A DNA stretch of 64,000 bases, taken from positions 62,001-126,000 of the forward strand of contig VANK01000011.1 in assembly GCA_008682415.1 (NCBI GenBank). Reading direction: 5' to 3'. The notes below the pieces were generated by a model. The model searched no databases, was not told the origin of the DNA, and was given only the letters and a program-made list of their open reading frames with translations. The DNA is from Acidobacteria bacterium AB60 (GTDB lineage Bacteria; Acidobacteriota; Terriglobia; Terriglobales; Acidobacteriaceae). Both the position numbers and the translations under genes were made by a program. Shown here piece after piece: positions 7,594 to 16,739 of the stretch (positions are counted from its first letter, which is position 1; each line of letters starts with the position of its first letter).

Positions 7594-9053
7594 CGGCCGA
7601 GGTAGGCGCGGTATTGCTGTTCCAGGACGCCGGCGGCGCGGGCGAGGGCGAGCTTGGCGACGTTGTACTGATAGAGGCTCTCGACGAGGTTGTTCTGGGC
7701 GCTGGCGAGGGTGGCCTGGGCGGTGACGAGGGGGAGGGTGTTGTCGACGCCGGCGTTGACGCGCTCGGTTTCATCGCTGAGGGCGCGCGTGGCGAGTTCG
7801 ACGTTGGAGCGGGCGACCTCGACCAGCTGGCGGGTGGAGCGGGTGTCGAGGAAGGCGGAGCGGATCTGCTGATCGATCTTGATGCGCAGGTCGTCAAGCT
7901 GGGATTCGACGGCGTTGACCTGAGCCTGCGAGGCATCGATATCGCCGCGGAGGCCGGCTTCGCGGAAGATGGGAAAGCTGAGGGTGCCGATGGCGGCGAA
8001 GGTGCCGTGGGAGCCGGCGCCGCCGATCTCCTGGACGCCGTAGTTGCCGCTGAAGCTCAGGGTGGGGAGGCGCTGGGAGCGGTAGGCGGCGTGGACCGCT
8101 TTGAGCTCGACCTGCTGGTTGAGGAGGTTCTGGTAGTCCTGGCGGCTGCGGAAGGCGACGGCGCGGAGTTCTTCAGGAGTCTGGTCGGCAAGGTCGCTAT
8201 AGGGGGCGCGGTCGGTGAGGACGATGGGCTGGCCGGGGTCGATGCCGATCTCGCGCTTGAGCAGGATGAGGTCCTTCTCGTAGATGTTCTGGGCGGCGAT
8301 GGTGGCCTGCTGCTGCGCCAGGTACTGGACGCGGGGACGGAGTTCGTCGAGATTGGCGAGGGTCCCGGCGATGTGGGCCTGGTGGGCATTGTTGAACTGG
8401 ACCAGGTCGGCCTGCTCCTGCGCCTTGGCGTTGTCGACTTCGCTGGCGGCGGCGATGGCACGGAGGTAGGCGGTGGCGACCTGCTGCACGACTTCTCCGC
8501 GGGCCCGGGTGGTGGAGAAGTGGGCGGCGCGGGTGGCGGCGCCGGCAGCCCGCCATCCGGCGATGACGGGACCGGAGAAGAGGATCTGGTTGAAGCGCAG
8601 CTGGCCTTCCGTGAGGGTGGCTCGGGTGATCAGCGGGAAGGCGGGTGCGTTGCCGGCGGGAAAGAGCTTGGCAAACTTGGCGACCACGCTGGGACCGAAG
8701 CCCTGGGCGGCGAGGTTGAACTGGTGGTATCCGGTGTCACCGGTGAGGGTGATGGTGGGAAGAAACTCCTGGAGGGCCTGGTTTTGCTGGCCGTGGATTG
8801 CGCGCTCGGCGTTCTGGGCCTCCTGCAGGCCGAGATTGTTGCGAAGCCCGCGCGCGACGGCGTCGTCGAGGGAGAGCTGCAGGGGCTGGTCAGTGACGGG
8901 CGCGGCGGTGACGCTGCCGTAAAAGGGATTGGCCGCCGAGGTGGGATTGGGAGATTGAGCCGGCGCGAAGGCCGCGGCCGCGAGGAGAAGCGCACAGTAC
9001 AGGGAGATCGTGCTCCGCCGGGCGGCAGATGGATGAATTCGGCTCACTTGCAC
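7590..9053 (-). CDS. TolC-family outer-membrane efflux protein
   Basis: A 487-residue outer-membrane channel protein for tripartite efflux or type I secretion. After a signal peptide (residues 1 to about 33) come the two repeated coiled-coil/beta halves of the OEP family, seen as LSLDDAVARGLRNNLGLQEAQN and later QVELKAVHAAYRSQRLPTLSF and NAVESQLDDLRIKIDQQI. Near the C-terminus is the usual YNVAKLALARAAG. The start is a GTG at 9053 and the ribosome-binding site is weak. No membrane-fusion protein or inner-membrane pump is adjacent, so the partner pump must be encoded elsewhere. Confidence 0.93.
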   Translation of the reverse strand: MQVSRIHPSAARRSTISLYCALLLAAAAFAPAQSPNPTSAANPFYGSVTAAPVTDQPLQLSLDDAVARGLRNNLGLQEAQNAERAIHGQQNQALQEFLPTITLTGDTGYHQFNLAAQGFGPSVVAKFAKLFPAGNAPAFPLITRATLTEGQLRFNQILFSGPVIAGWRAAGAATRAAHFSTTRARGEVVQQVATAYLRAIAAASEVDNAKAQEQADLVQFNNAHQAHIAGTLANLDELRPRVQYLAQQQATIAAQNIYEKDLILLKREIGIDPGQPIVLTDRAPYSDLADQTPEELRAVAFRSRQDYQNLLNQQVELKAVHAAYRSQRLPTLSFSGNYGVQEIGGAGSHGTFAAIGTLSFPIFREAGLRGDIDASQAQVNAVESQLDDLRIKIDQQIRSAFLDTRSTRQLVEVARSNVELATRALSDETERVNAGVDNTLPLVTAQATLASAQNNLVESLYQYNVAKLALARAAGVLEQQYRAYLGR

Positions 9054-9121
9054 ATTTTCTCAGATGTGGCTGAGGGGGTTGGGGATTCGGGCAGTGGGGA
9101 GGAAAACCGGAGGCGCGGCGG

Positions 9122-10993
9122 TCATGGGGTGATAGAGAACGCGGTTTGGAGCGGAATCTTCTGGGGTTGGGTGTGCCGGGCGGGCAGAACGAAGAGCACG
9201 GTCAAGCGATGTTCGCCCGCGGAGAGATTGAGGCGTTTCAAGGGGAGGACTCCGGTGACGCTGAGGCCGCGCACCTCGGCGGGAGCGATGGTCAACTCGG
9301 TGGCTGTATCGACGGCGTCATCGATGACGGCGTAGGCCCTCCATTGCTCCAGCACGAGGCGGGAGATCTTGTCGCCGGGAGGGTAGAGGCGAAGCAGGAT
9401 GCGCACCTTCTGATCGGGCCTGAACTGCGCGCCGGCTGAGGGAGCCAGCTTGCAGCCTTCCCAGCGGAGCGGATCGAAGAGGTTGTGACGGGTCGGCTCC
9501 GCCTCGGCAGAGGACAAGCAGGAGTCGGCGAGCACGATGCCGCTGAAGCGAAAGGCCGGGGTGTCCAGCAGCCGAGCGGTGAAGGAGCGGGTGGCCGAGC
9601 CGATGTTGCCGGTGGAGGTGTCCATGGCCGTGACGCGGAGCGTGTAGGAGCCGGGATAGACGCGTCCTTCGCGCTGCCAGTGAAAGATGGTTGTTTGGGC
9701 GGGCCAAGGCTTCTGCTCAGACCAGGTGGCGGAGAGGCCAGGCATGCTCTCGTTGATCAGTTCGGCGTAGATCTTCACCGGCGATCCGGGCAGCGGCGCG
9801 CCCTGGGACCAGGTGAGATCGGCGCCGAAGACGCCCCAGTGGATGCCGCCTTGGTCGGGAAAGAGCCAGGAGTTGACGGCGACGGCGATAGTGTCGCGAG
9901 TCTGCGGGAATTCCAGGGCGGCTTTCATGTCCGCGGGCATCTGAGTCGCCGTGCCATCGGGCGGAAGGCTGTAGTAACAGGGCGCGTTCACCTTGAGGCG
10001 GGGCCGGTTGACGGCGATGGAGAAGGCATTGAACGTTCCGCCGCTCTCTTCGGCTTGGGCTTCGAAGCTGACGAGGTAGTAGCCGGCTGCGTCGACATCG
10101 ATGTGCTGGAAGGCCTCGCGGAGGCGGTCGACGGAGAGCCCGCCGGTCTCTTCGGCGGTGTTGTGCGACCAGCCGATTCCGGTATCGATGTAGCCCATGC
10201 TGGAGAGCGTGCTGGAGAGGGATTCGGCCGCGAACTCGCCGGTGACGAAGGGAATGGGGCCGGCCTCGTAGGTCTGGTATTCGGCCGCGCCGCCGAACGG
10301 GACGAGGGCGGCCGGGCCTGCGCTTTCGATGGTATACAGCGCGGCCTGCACGGAGATGGCGAGCCCCGTCAACTGGGCGGAAAACAGGGAGTCGCGCGCG
10401 GAGAGGAGGACGATTACGCGCCTGCCGGGGAGCACGCCCAATTCGCGGACGGTGCTCTGCACGGTGGCGGACCACGAGAGTTGCTGCGCGTGCGGGGCGT
10501 AGTGACGCCGGGACTGCTGGAGAAGAGCGCAGATGCGGTTCCAGTCGCGGGTGTAACGCAGAAAGTTGCCCTGGTCATCGACGAGGCCGATGTCCCAGTT
10601 CCCGGCGGGCGGATTGGAGAAAAAGCGAAGAGCCTCCGTGAGGGCGCGCAGGCGCGGGGTGGCGTCCATGGGCTCGATCAAGACGAGGACGTGGGTCAGG
10701 ATGGGGGAGGACTGGTTGAAATGGGAAGCAGGTGCCGGGGCGGCGGCGCCGGGGGCATTCCCGGATTGCGGCGGTGTTGCGAATCTTTCCGCGCTCACGA
10801 CACGCTCGGAGAGGCCATTCTCGCTGACGGAGAAGTCCGCGGCGGTGAGATCGGAGACGGGAGCGCCGTGGGCATCGCGGACCCAGACGACGACGCGGGC
10901 GATGGGTTTCTCCGGCGCGGGCGCAAGGGGGTACAAGGATATTGCGAGACATGCGGCGGCGAGCGGCGCCAGAATGCCGGAGCGGAGGTTCAT
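9122..10993 (-). CDS. VWFA-related domain protein, secreted (Acidobacteria type)
   Basis: A 623-residue exported protein. The N-terminus has a signal peptide, then a short beta domain (VVVWVRDAHGAPVSDLTAADFSV) typical of the Acidobacteria-specific VWFA-related family. A von Willebrand A-like fold follows, with the central strands HVLVLIEPMD and RRVIVLLSARDS; a canonical DXSXS metal site is not evident, so metal binding may be lost. The C-terminal 250 residues form a beta-rich region (VKIYAELINES, SYTLRVTAMD). Function is unknown. It sits 68 bases upstream of the tolC-type gene on the same strand and could be co-transcribed. Confidence 0.8.
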   Translation of the reverse strand: MNLRSGILAPLAAACLAISLYPLAPAPEKPIARVVVWVRDAHGAPVSDLTAADFSVSENGLSERVVSAERFATPPQSGNAPGAAAPAPASHFNQSSPILTHVLVLIEPMDATPRLRALTEALRFFSNPPAGNWDIGLVDDQGNFLRYTRDWNRICALLQQSRRHYAPHAQQLSWSATVQSTVRELGVLPGRRVIVLLSARDSLFSAQLTGLAISVQAALYTIESAGPAALVPFGGAAEYQTYEAGPIPFVTGEFAAESLSSTLSSMGYIDTGIGWSHNTAEETGGLSVDRLREAFQHIDVDAAGYYLVSFEAQAEESGGTFNAFSIAVNRPRLKVNAPCYYSLPPDGTATQMPADMKAALEFPQTRDTIAVAVNSWLFPDQGGIHWGVFGADLTWSQGAPLPGSPVKIYAELINESMPGLSATWSEQKPWPAQTTIFHWQREGRVYPGSYTLRVTAMDTSTGNIGSATRSFTARLLDTPAFRFSGIVLADSCLSSAEAEPTRHNLFDPLRWEGCKLAPSAGAQFRPDQKVRILLRLYPPGDKISRLVLEQWRAYAVIDDAVDTATELTIAPAEVRGLSVTGVLPLKRLNLSAGEHRLTVLFVLPARHTQPQKIPLQTAFSITP

Positions 10994-11713
10994 ACGAGGC
11001 GACCCGCAATGGAACCGACTACCGTAGCACGATCCCAGGAGCGGCGCTGTGACGTGAGGTTGCCGTAGTGGGACATGCCTCGAACCTCACCCTCCTCCCG
11101 AGGTGTCATCCCGCACCCGCGCTCCTCCACAAAAAGCCCCCTCCTCCACAGAGCTGTCATCCCGCACCCGGAGCACCGCGAAGGGGGAGGGATCCGCAGT
11201 TGCTCTCATTGTTGCCAGTTGTGAGAATTCCTCCCATCTCACAAAAGCCCGCTCCTCCACAAAAAGCCCTCTCCCCCACAGAGCTGTCATCCCGCACCCG
11301 GAGCACAGCGAAGGGGGAGGGATCTGCAGTTGCTCTTGTTGTTGCTTTTCATGCTCTTGGCTGCCGCACGGCGCCATGCAGGACTCCCCTCTGCATTCCC
11401 CCGGCAGGTCCGGGAAGATCAATGAGCTCCGAAGCTTCCTCATTCCCTCAGCGCAAACGGCACCCCGGGAATGCGGTGAGCATCACTCGCATGTCACACG
11501 CGCGCGTGATTCCGGGCACACTTCATCCGCCTCGTTCCGCCCATACTGAAAAATGCGTTTGCGAACCGCGGGGAGTTGTGTCCTCAAGGGACTTCGTGAA
11601 CATGCCTCTTCCGCGCAGGAAAGAAGTTTTGCACCAAAAGCGGTGCAAAGGGGGGGGAGGGGGGGTCCCCCTCCTTGGGTTTCGGTCCTTGCCTGCAGCC
11701 CCGGCGAAGCGGT
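10994..11713. other. Intergenic region with a direct repeat and G-rich tract
   Basis: No gene is credible here. It contains a direct repeat (listed separately) and, at about 11650-11675, two long G runs followed by CCCCCTCC. The stretch lies between the starts of the VWFA-related gene and the end of the MATE gene. Confidence 0.5.
11121..11346. repeat. Direct repeat, two copies 130 bp apart
   Basis: Copy 1 (11121 to about 11216) and copy 2 (11251 to about 11346) share GCTCCTCCACAAAAAGCCC, then GAGCTGTCATCCCGCACCC and AAGGGGGAGGGAT, with only scattered substitutions. It is a non-coding repeat, probably of the intergenic palindromic type seen elsewhere in this genome. Confidence 0.7.
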
Positions 11714-13144
11714 TCAGATCTGCTGCCGCTTCCACCGGCCCCGCTTGAACAGGACGATCCCGGCAAGCGCCATGGAGCACTCGGCGACCACGACCGAGAG
11801 GAAGGCGCCTTCGCTGCGCCAGCCCAACCAGTTGGCGAGGATCCAGGCCATGGGCAGTTCGAGGATCCAGAACCCGAAGAAGTTGACGAAGGTCGGCGTG
11901 AGAGTGTCGCCCGCGCCGTTGAAGGCCTGCAGCATGACCATGCCGTAGGCATAGCCGATGTTGCCGCAGGCAAAGGTGCGCAGGGCGAGCGCCGCAATGG
12001 GAATAACCGCGGGATCATCGACGAAGAGGCGCACCACCGGCGTTGCCCACACGATGAAGAGGACGCCGATGGCGCCTAGAAAGAGCATGTTGTAGAAGCC
12101 GGTGCGCCAGACGGCCTGCGCCGCGCGATCGGGATTTTTGGCCCCCAGGTTCTGGCCCACCAGTGTGGCCGCGGCGTTGCTCAATCCCCACGAGGGCAGG
12201 ATGAAGAAGACCACGATGCGGATGGCCACGGTGTAGCCCGCCACGGCGACGGCGCCAAAGAGCGACACGATGCGGACCAGGAAGATCCAGCTGGCGTTGG
12301 CGATGGCGAACTGCAGGATGCCGGTGGCGGAGACCCGCAGCAGGCGGAGCATGACGCCGAGGTTGATGCGCAGGTGGCGGGCGATGCCGGGCAGACGCTC
12401 GGTGCCGCGGGCCAGGCGATAGAACTGGTAGAGCACTCCGATGCTGCGTCCGGTGAAGGTGGCGAGGGCGGCGCCGGTGACCCCGAGGCGCGGGAACGGT
12501 CCGATACCGAAGATGAGCAGCGGATCGAGGACGAGGTTGAGGATGTTGGAGACCCACAACAGGCGCATGGCGATGGCGGCGTCGCCGGCGCCGCGGAAGA
12601 TGGCGTTGTTGAGGAAGAGCAGGATGATGGCGCCGCATCCGCCAAGGGCGATGCGGGCATAGCCGGAGCCCGAGGCTACGATGGCCGGCGAGGCGCCCAT
12701 GAGCTGCAACAGGCGCGGCGCGAAGATGCCGGCGGGGAGGCCTAGGGCGAGCGAGATGGCGATGCCGAGCACGATGGCCTGCACGCCGGCGATGGACGCG
12801 TCCCTGGGGTCCTTTTCCCCGATGCGACGCGCCACCATTGCGGTGGTGGAGAGGGCGAGGCCGAGGCCGATGGCGAAGACGAGCGCGAGCATGGACTCGG
12901 TGAGTCCGACGGTGGCGACGGCATTGGCGCCCAGGCGGCCGACCCAGAAGACGTCGACGACGGCGAAGAGGGATTCGAGCACCATCTCCAGCACCATGGG
13001 AATGGCGAGCAGGAGGATGGAGCGGTTGAGGCTGCCCTGGGTGTAGTCCTGGTGCGAGCCGCGCAGGGCTTCCCGGATGGAGGACCACAGACTTTGGGCG
13101 CGGCGTTCGGATGGGGACGGCACGACGGATTCGAGCGAAGACAT
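11714..13144 (-). CDS. MATE-family multidrug efflux transporter
   Basis: A 476-residue inner-membrane antiporter with 12 predicted helices in two homologous halves. Characteristic parts are AIPMVLEMVLESLFAVVDVF, GRLGANAVATVGLTE in the first half and VGQNLGAKNPDRA and NGAGDTLTPTFVN in the second. It exports cationic drugs or metabolites using a Na+ or H+ gradient; the substrate cannot be told from sequence. The start at MSSLES (13144) follows GGAG with a 5-base gap; longer in-frame starts add an Arg-rich segment unlike the family. It is monocistronic, with no regulator next to it. Confidence 0.93.
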   Translation of the reverse strand: MSSLESVVPSPSERRAQSLWSSIREALRGSHQDYTQGSLNRSILLLAIPMVLEMVLESLFAVVDVFWVGRLGANAVATVGLTESMLALVFAIGLGLALSTTAMVARRIGEKDPRDASIAGVQAIVLGIAISLALGLPAGIFAPRLLQLMGASPAIVASGSGYARIALGGCGAIILLFLNNAIFRGAGDAAIAMRLLWVSNILNLVLDPLLIFGIGPFPRLGVTGAALATFTGRSIGVLYQFYRLARGTERLPGIARHLRINLGVMLRLLRVSATGILQFAIANASWIFLVRIVSLFGAVAVAGYTVAIRIVVFFILPSWGLSNAAATLVGQNLGAKNPDRAAQAVWRTGFYNMLFLGAIGVLFIVWATPVVRLFVDDPAVIPIAALALRTFACGNIGYAYGMVMLQAFNGAGDTLTPTFVNFFGFWILELPMAWILANWLGWRSEGAFLSVVVAECSMALAGIVLFKRGRWKRQQI

Positions 13145-13522
13145 GGAGGCTCCACGATGTGCGCGGCGACGACTCCTTTGAGGCAAAGAAGGGACGAGCA
13201 CGCGGACACGAGCGAGGGGGCGAAGCTGCAAACACAGGCGCGCGCTGCTTAAGCAGGCGTTTCGATCATGCTGGATTGTGCAGAGACCCCGGGGCTGAAG
13301 TCATCCTCGGGTGCCGCGGCGAGCGGCGGGCGGGAATCCCGAGGCAATGTTCAGCGAGCAGGTCGTACGGCGATTGGCTGGAACATTGTTCTCCTCCCAG
13401 GGGCGGGGATCATCGGACCGGGGGGCCGGTCGGGATGACTGATCATAACCCGGATTAAGATCGGATAGCCATTGAAAATGTGATGAAGCGGACCGGCGCG
13501 AGAGGGTTCGCGGGAGGGTGCG
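13145..13522. other. Intergenic region
   Basis: No gene is seen between the divergent MATE and small-protein genes. There is an imperfect GC-rich inverted repeat at about 13409-13442 (CATCGGACCGG against CCGGTCGGGATG) of unknown role. Confidence 0.4.
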
Positions 13523-13954
13523 GTGTCGCCTGGGGTGCGTGCGATGGTTGCGTATGTGGCGAGCCGGTTGATTACGGGCGCGGAGCCCTCGTCTGTCTAC
13601 GACTTATCGGCGGGAAGGCATCGCTCGATGGCGGGAACGGTGACGTCGACCAGCGTGAATGTGTACGACTACAGCGAGAACTGCCAGATGACGGGCCACA
13701 TGAGTCACGGGGCCTACCGGTTGTTTCACCAGGGTGAGGGCGTGCACGTGCTGCTGGAGATCGACGGGGAGTCGTTCCGCGGGTACGAGCAGAACGCCGG
13801 ACGGTATTTCGGGGGAGTGGTGCGCGGGGCGCGCATTTCGATCCGCGATGCGTCGGATCTGCGCACCTATGCGTATTGGTGCGAGGCGCCACAGTGCTCG
13901 CAGATGGCGGAGCCGAAGGAAGTTGTAGCGGACTCGAAGGACGAGGAGCCCTAG
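13523..13954 (+). CDS. Hypothetical protein (143 aa)
   Basis: A 143-residue protein with a beta-rich core (VNVYDYSENCQMTGHM, GVHVLLEIDGESFRGYE) and no recognised domain; four cysteines are present. The GTG at 13523 is preserved as start because GGGAGG lies 5 bases upstream; the ATG at 13544 is the alternative. The C-terminus is charged and probably disordered. It lies just before the propeller/TPR gene in the same direction (72-base gap) and might share its transcript. Confidence 0.55.
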   Translation: MSPGVRAMVAYVASRLITGAEPSSVYDLSAGRHRSMAGTVTSTSVNVYDYSENCQMTGHMSHGAYRLFHQGEGVHVLLEIDGESFRGYEQNAGRYFGGVVRGARISIRDASDLRTYAYWCEAPQCSQMAEPKEVVADSKDEEP

Positions 13955-14026
13955 GAGTTTCGGTCGATGCAGCGGAGCAAAGCGGCGGTATAGTGGGCAT
14001 TGAGTTCTTCCCTGGGTGAAACAAAG

Positions 14027-16420
14027 ATGCGTGAGTTGAGTGGTTCCGGTGTATCGCGCCGCGTGCGCTTTCTGGCTTCAGGCGTGGCTGCGATGGTTGT
14101 GCTGCTGATTTCGCTGGGTGTTCTGCCGCGAAGCACGGAGGCGCGGGCGAGTGCGGATCAGAAGGCGGGTGTGGCAAAGCGCGGGACGGCGGTGCTGATC
14201 GAGTATCCGGAGAACGATTCGATCTTTCCTCCGGGGATGACAGCGCCGACGTTTCTGTGGCGGGACGACTCGGGAGCGGACGCCTGGAGGATCTCGATTG
14301 AGTTTGCGGACGGGGCGGCCGCGCTGGAGACGACGGTTCCGGGCGAGCACATGAAGCTGGGACCGATGGATGAGCGGTGCGTCGCGCCGACGAACCGGCC
14401 ACCGGAGCTGACGCCGAAGCTGGCGGCGGCGTGGAGCTGGAAGCCGGATGCGGGGGCGTGGAAGACGATCCAGCAGCACTCGGTAAAGGCGGCGGCAACG
14501 ATTCACATCACGGGCCTCAAGGGCGGGACGGAGGCTTCCCTTCCCGGGCGGATTCGTCTGACGACCTCAAGCGATGCGATCAACGCGCCGATCTTCTATC
14601 GCGATGTGCCGTTGATGCCGACGCAGAACACGGATGGCGTAGTGCAGCCGCTGCCCACCTCTGCGGTGCACCTGATCAACTGGCGGCTTCGCGATATCCG
14701 GGAGCCGGAGAGCCACACGGTGCTGACGGATAACCCGACGTGCCTGAACTGCCACTCGTTCTCGCGCGATGGGAAGACGCTGGGGATCGACCTGGACGGG
14801 CCTAACAACGATAAGGGTCTGTACGCGATCTCCGCGATCGAGAAGCACGTCTCGATCGACGACAACAAGGTGGTGCAGTGGAATACGGACGGACGCGCGG
14901 GCAAGATCCGGGTGGGATTCATGTCGCAGATCTCGCCGAACGGGCGCTACGTGGTGAGCACGTTCTCAGGATCGAACCTGGGATTCTCGCAGACGTTTTA
15001 CGTGCGAAATTTTCCGGACTACCGCTTCCTGCAGGTGTTTTATCCAACGAAGGGAATTTTGGAGTACTACGACCGCACGACGGGGCGGCGCGAGCCGCTG
15101 CCTGGGGCCGATGATCCGAACTACGTGCAGACGGGGGGATTCTGGAGTCCGGACGGGAAGTGGATTGTGTTTGCGCGAGCGGCGGCGCGGGATCCATATG
15201 TAAAGGACAAGCCGCTGGCCGCGTTTGCGAACGATCCCAACGAGACCAAGATTCAGTACGACCTGTACCGCATTCCCTTCAACGAAGGGAAAGGCGGGAC
15301 GCCGGAGCGGATTGTGGGCGCTTCGCAGAACGGGATGAGCAACAGCTTTCCGAAGATTTCCCCGGACGGAAAGTGGATTGTGTTTGTGCAGGCGAAGAAC
15401 GGCGAAGTGATGCGGCCGGACAGCCAGTTATACATTGTGCCGTTTAACGGGGGGACGGCGCGGCCGCTCCGCTCGAACCTGGCGCCGATGAACTCGTGGC
15501 ATAGCTGGTCGCCGAATGGCCGGTGGCTGGTGTTTTCGTCGAAGGCCCGAGGACCGTATACGCAGATGTATCTGACGCACATCGATGAGCAGGGGAACTC
15601 GAGCCCGGCGATCCTGGTGGAGAATGCGACGGCATCAAATCGCGCGGTGAACCTGCCGGAGTTTTTGAACGCGGAAAAGGATGCGCTGGAAGACATCCAG
15701 ATTCCGGCGATCGCGGTGTACCGGTTGATCGAGAAGGCGCTCGATTCCGAGGACGCGAAGGACTACAGCAAGGCGGTAACGATTCTGGAGGAGGCAGTCA
15801 AGACGGCGCCTGATGATGCGCGGCTGCACAACGACCTCTCGGCGGCGCTGTACATGCGCGGGGAGAACGATCGGGCGGCAGAGGAGGCGCGCAAGGCGCT
15901 GGAGATGAGCCCGACGATGACGCAGGCGCACTTCAACCTGGGGGCGTCGCTGATGCAGGAGCGGAAGTTCGAGGAGGCAATCCGGGAGTTCGACAAGACG
16001 CTGGATCTGAATCCGGGATTTCCGCCGGCGGAGGAGGCGATTGGGCAAAGCTACGATGCGCTGCGCAAGGATGATGCGGCTCTTCCGCACTGGGAGCGGG
16101 CGATCCGGTTCGATCCGCAAAGTGTTTCGGCGCTGCTGGGCGCGGCGCGGATCCTGGCGGGCTCGCCGCATGCCAATCTGCGCAATGGGAGAGAGGCGCT
16201 GCGGCTGGCGCTGCGCGCGGACGATCTGACCAAGGACGCCGATGCCACAGTGCTGGACACGCTAGGCGCCGCCTACGCGGAGACGGGCGACTATGCAAAG
16301 GCGCTGGCGGTGGCGCAGCGAGCGATGGAACTGGCGACGGCGCAGGGCGATGGGCGGCTGCAGCAGATGATTGCGGGGCGGATGCAGCTGTACAAGGCGA
16401 ACCGGCCGTATCGGGATTAG
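14027..16420 (+). CDS. Propeller/TPR protein with one c-type haem motif, exported
   Basis: A 797-residue exported protein. An N-terminal membrane or signal segment (SGVAAMVVLLISLGVLPRS) is followed by a beta-sandwich region. A CLNCH motif near residue 240 fits CXXCH covalent haem attachment. A TolB/PD40-like beta-propeller follows, with repeated blades such as GFWSPDGKWIVFARA, PKISPDGKWIVFVQA and WSPNGRWLVFSS. From about residue 570 to the end lie several TPR units (DARLHNDLSAALYMRGEND, TQAHFNLGASLMQERKFEE). The start is ATG 14027; a TTG nine codons upstream is possible. Such proteins occur in Acidobacteria, but their substrates are unknown. A periplasmic scaffold or electron-linked sensor role is inference. 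Confidence 0.8.
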   Translation: MRELSGSGVSRRVRFLASGVAAMVVLLISLGVLPRSTEARASADQKAGVAKRGTAVLIEYPENDSIFPPGMTAPTFLWRDDSGADAWRISIEFADGAAALETTVPGEHMKLGPMDERCVAPTNRPPELTPKLAAAWSWKPDAGAWKTIQQHSVKAAATIHITGLKGGTEASLPGRIRLTTSSDAINAPIFYRDVPLMPTQNTDGVVQPLPTSAVHLINWRLRDIREPESHTVLTDNPTCLNCHSFSRDGKTLGIDLDGPNNDKGLYAISAIEKHVSIDDNKVVQWNTDGRAGKIRVGFMSQISPNGRYVVSTFSGSNLGFSQTFYVRNFPDYRFLQVFYPTKGILEYYDRTTGRREPLPGADDPNYVQTGGFWSPDGKWIVFARAAARDPYVKDKPLAAFANDPNETKIQYDLYRIPFNEGKGGTPERIVGASQNGMSNSFPKISPDGKWIVFVQAKNGEVMRPDSQLYIVPFNGGTARPLRSNLAPMNSWHSWSPNGRWLVFSSKARGPYTQMYLTHIDEQGNSSPAILVENATASNRAVNLPEFLNAEKDALEDIQIPAIAVYRLIEKALDSEDAKDYSKAVTILEEAVKTAPDDARLHNDLSAALYMRGENDRAAEEARKALEMSPTMTQAHFNLGASLMQERKFEEAIREFDKTLDLNPGFPPAEEAIGQSYDALRKDDAALPHWERAIRFDPQSVSALLGAARILAGSPHANLRNGREALRLALRADDLTKDADATVLDTLGAAYAETGDYAKALAVAQRAMELATAQGDGRLQQMIAGRMQLYKANRPYRD

Positions 16421-16683
16421 GAAACATGGAATGTGGTTGCGCTCACCCGAACGAGTTTGGGCGGGGCGCCCGACTGCGCGTGATCGCAGAATTAGTTTGG
16501 TTGAGACTGGCGGGGTGAGGTCTTGCTTTCCCGCCCTTGCGACAAGAAGAAATCGCAAGGACGGGGCACGGAGTTTTGTGCTCGGTTGAAAGAAGGCAAA
16601 GGCAAGAGCTATCGCGGATCTTTTGCCCCTCAGCTTCGCTGGGGGTCAGGAACACCGCGCAGCTTGCATCGAGTAAAGATAAG
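16421..16683. other. Intergenic region carrying a dispersed repeat
   Basis: No gene is seen. Bases 16530-16569 hold copy B of the CCCGCCCT ... ACGGGGC palindromic repeat. Confidence 0.5.
16530..16569. repeat. Dispersed palindromic repeat, copy B
   Basis: It has the same outer motifs as copy A at 3279 (CCCGCCCT and ACGGGGCAC) around a TTGCGA/TCGCAA stem. The sequence before it (GGTTG ... GTGAGG ... CTTTCCCGCCCT) is also similar to copy A, so the repeat unit is longer than the palindrome. Confidence 0.6.
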
Positions 16684-16710
16684 GCGTGCCTGGCTTACGA
16701 CCAGGCACGC
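16684..16710 (-). terminator. Hairpin downstream of the EF-G-like gene
   Basis: A perfect 10-bp stem (GCGTGCCTGG with CCAGGCACGC) with a 7-base loop lies 30 bases past the stop codon. The downstream tail on the minus strand is only moderately T-rich, so it is probably a terminator of modest strength. Confidence 0.6.
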
Positions 16711-16739
16711 AGTTTGTATTGAGATCGGTCTGAGAGGGA

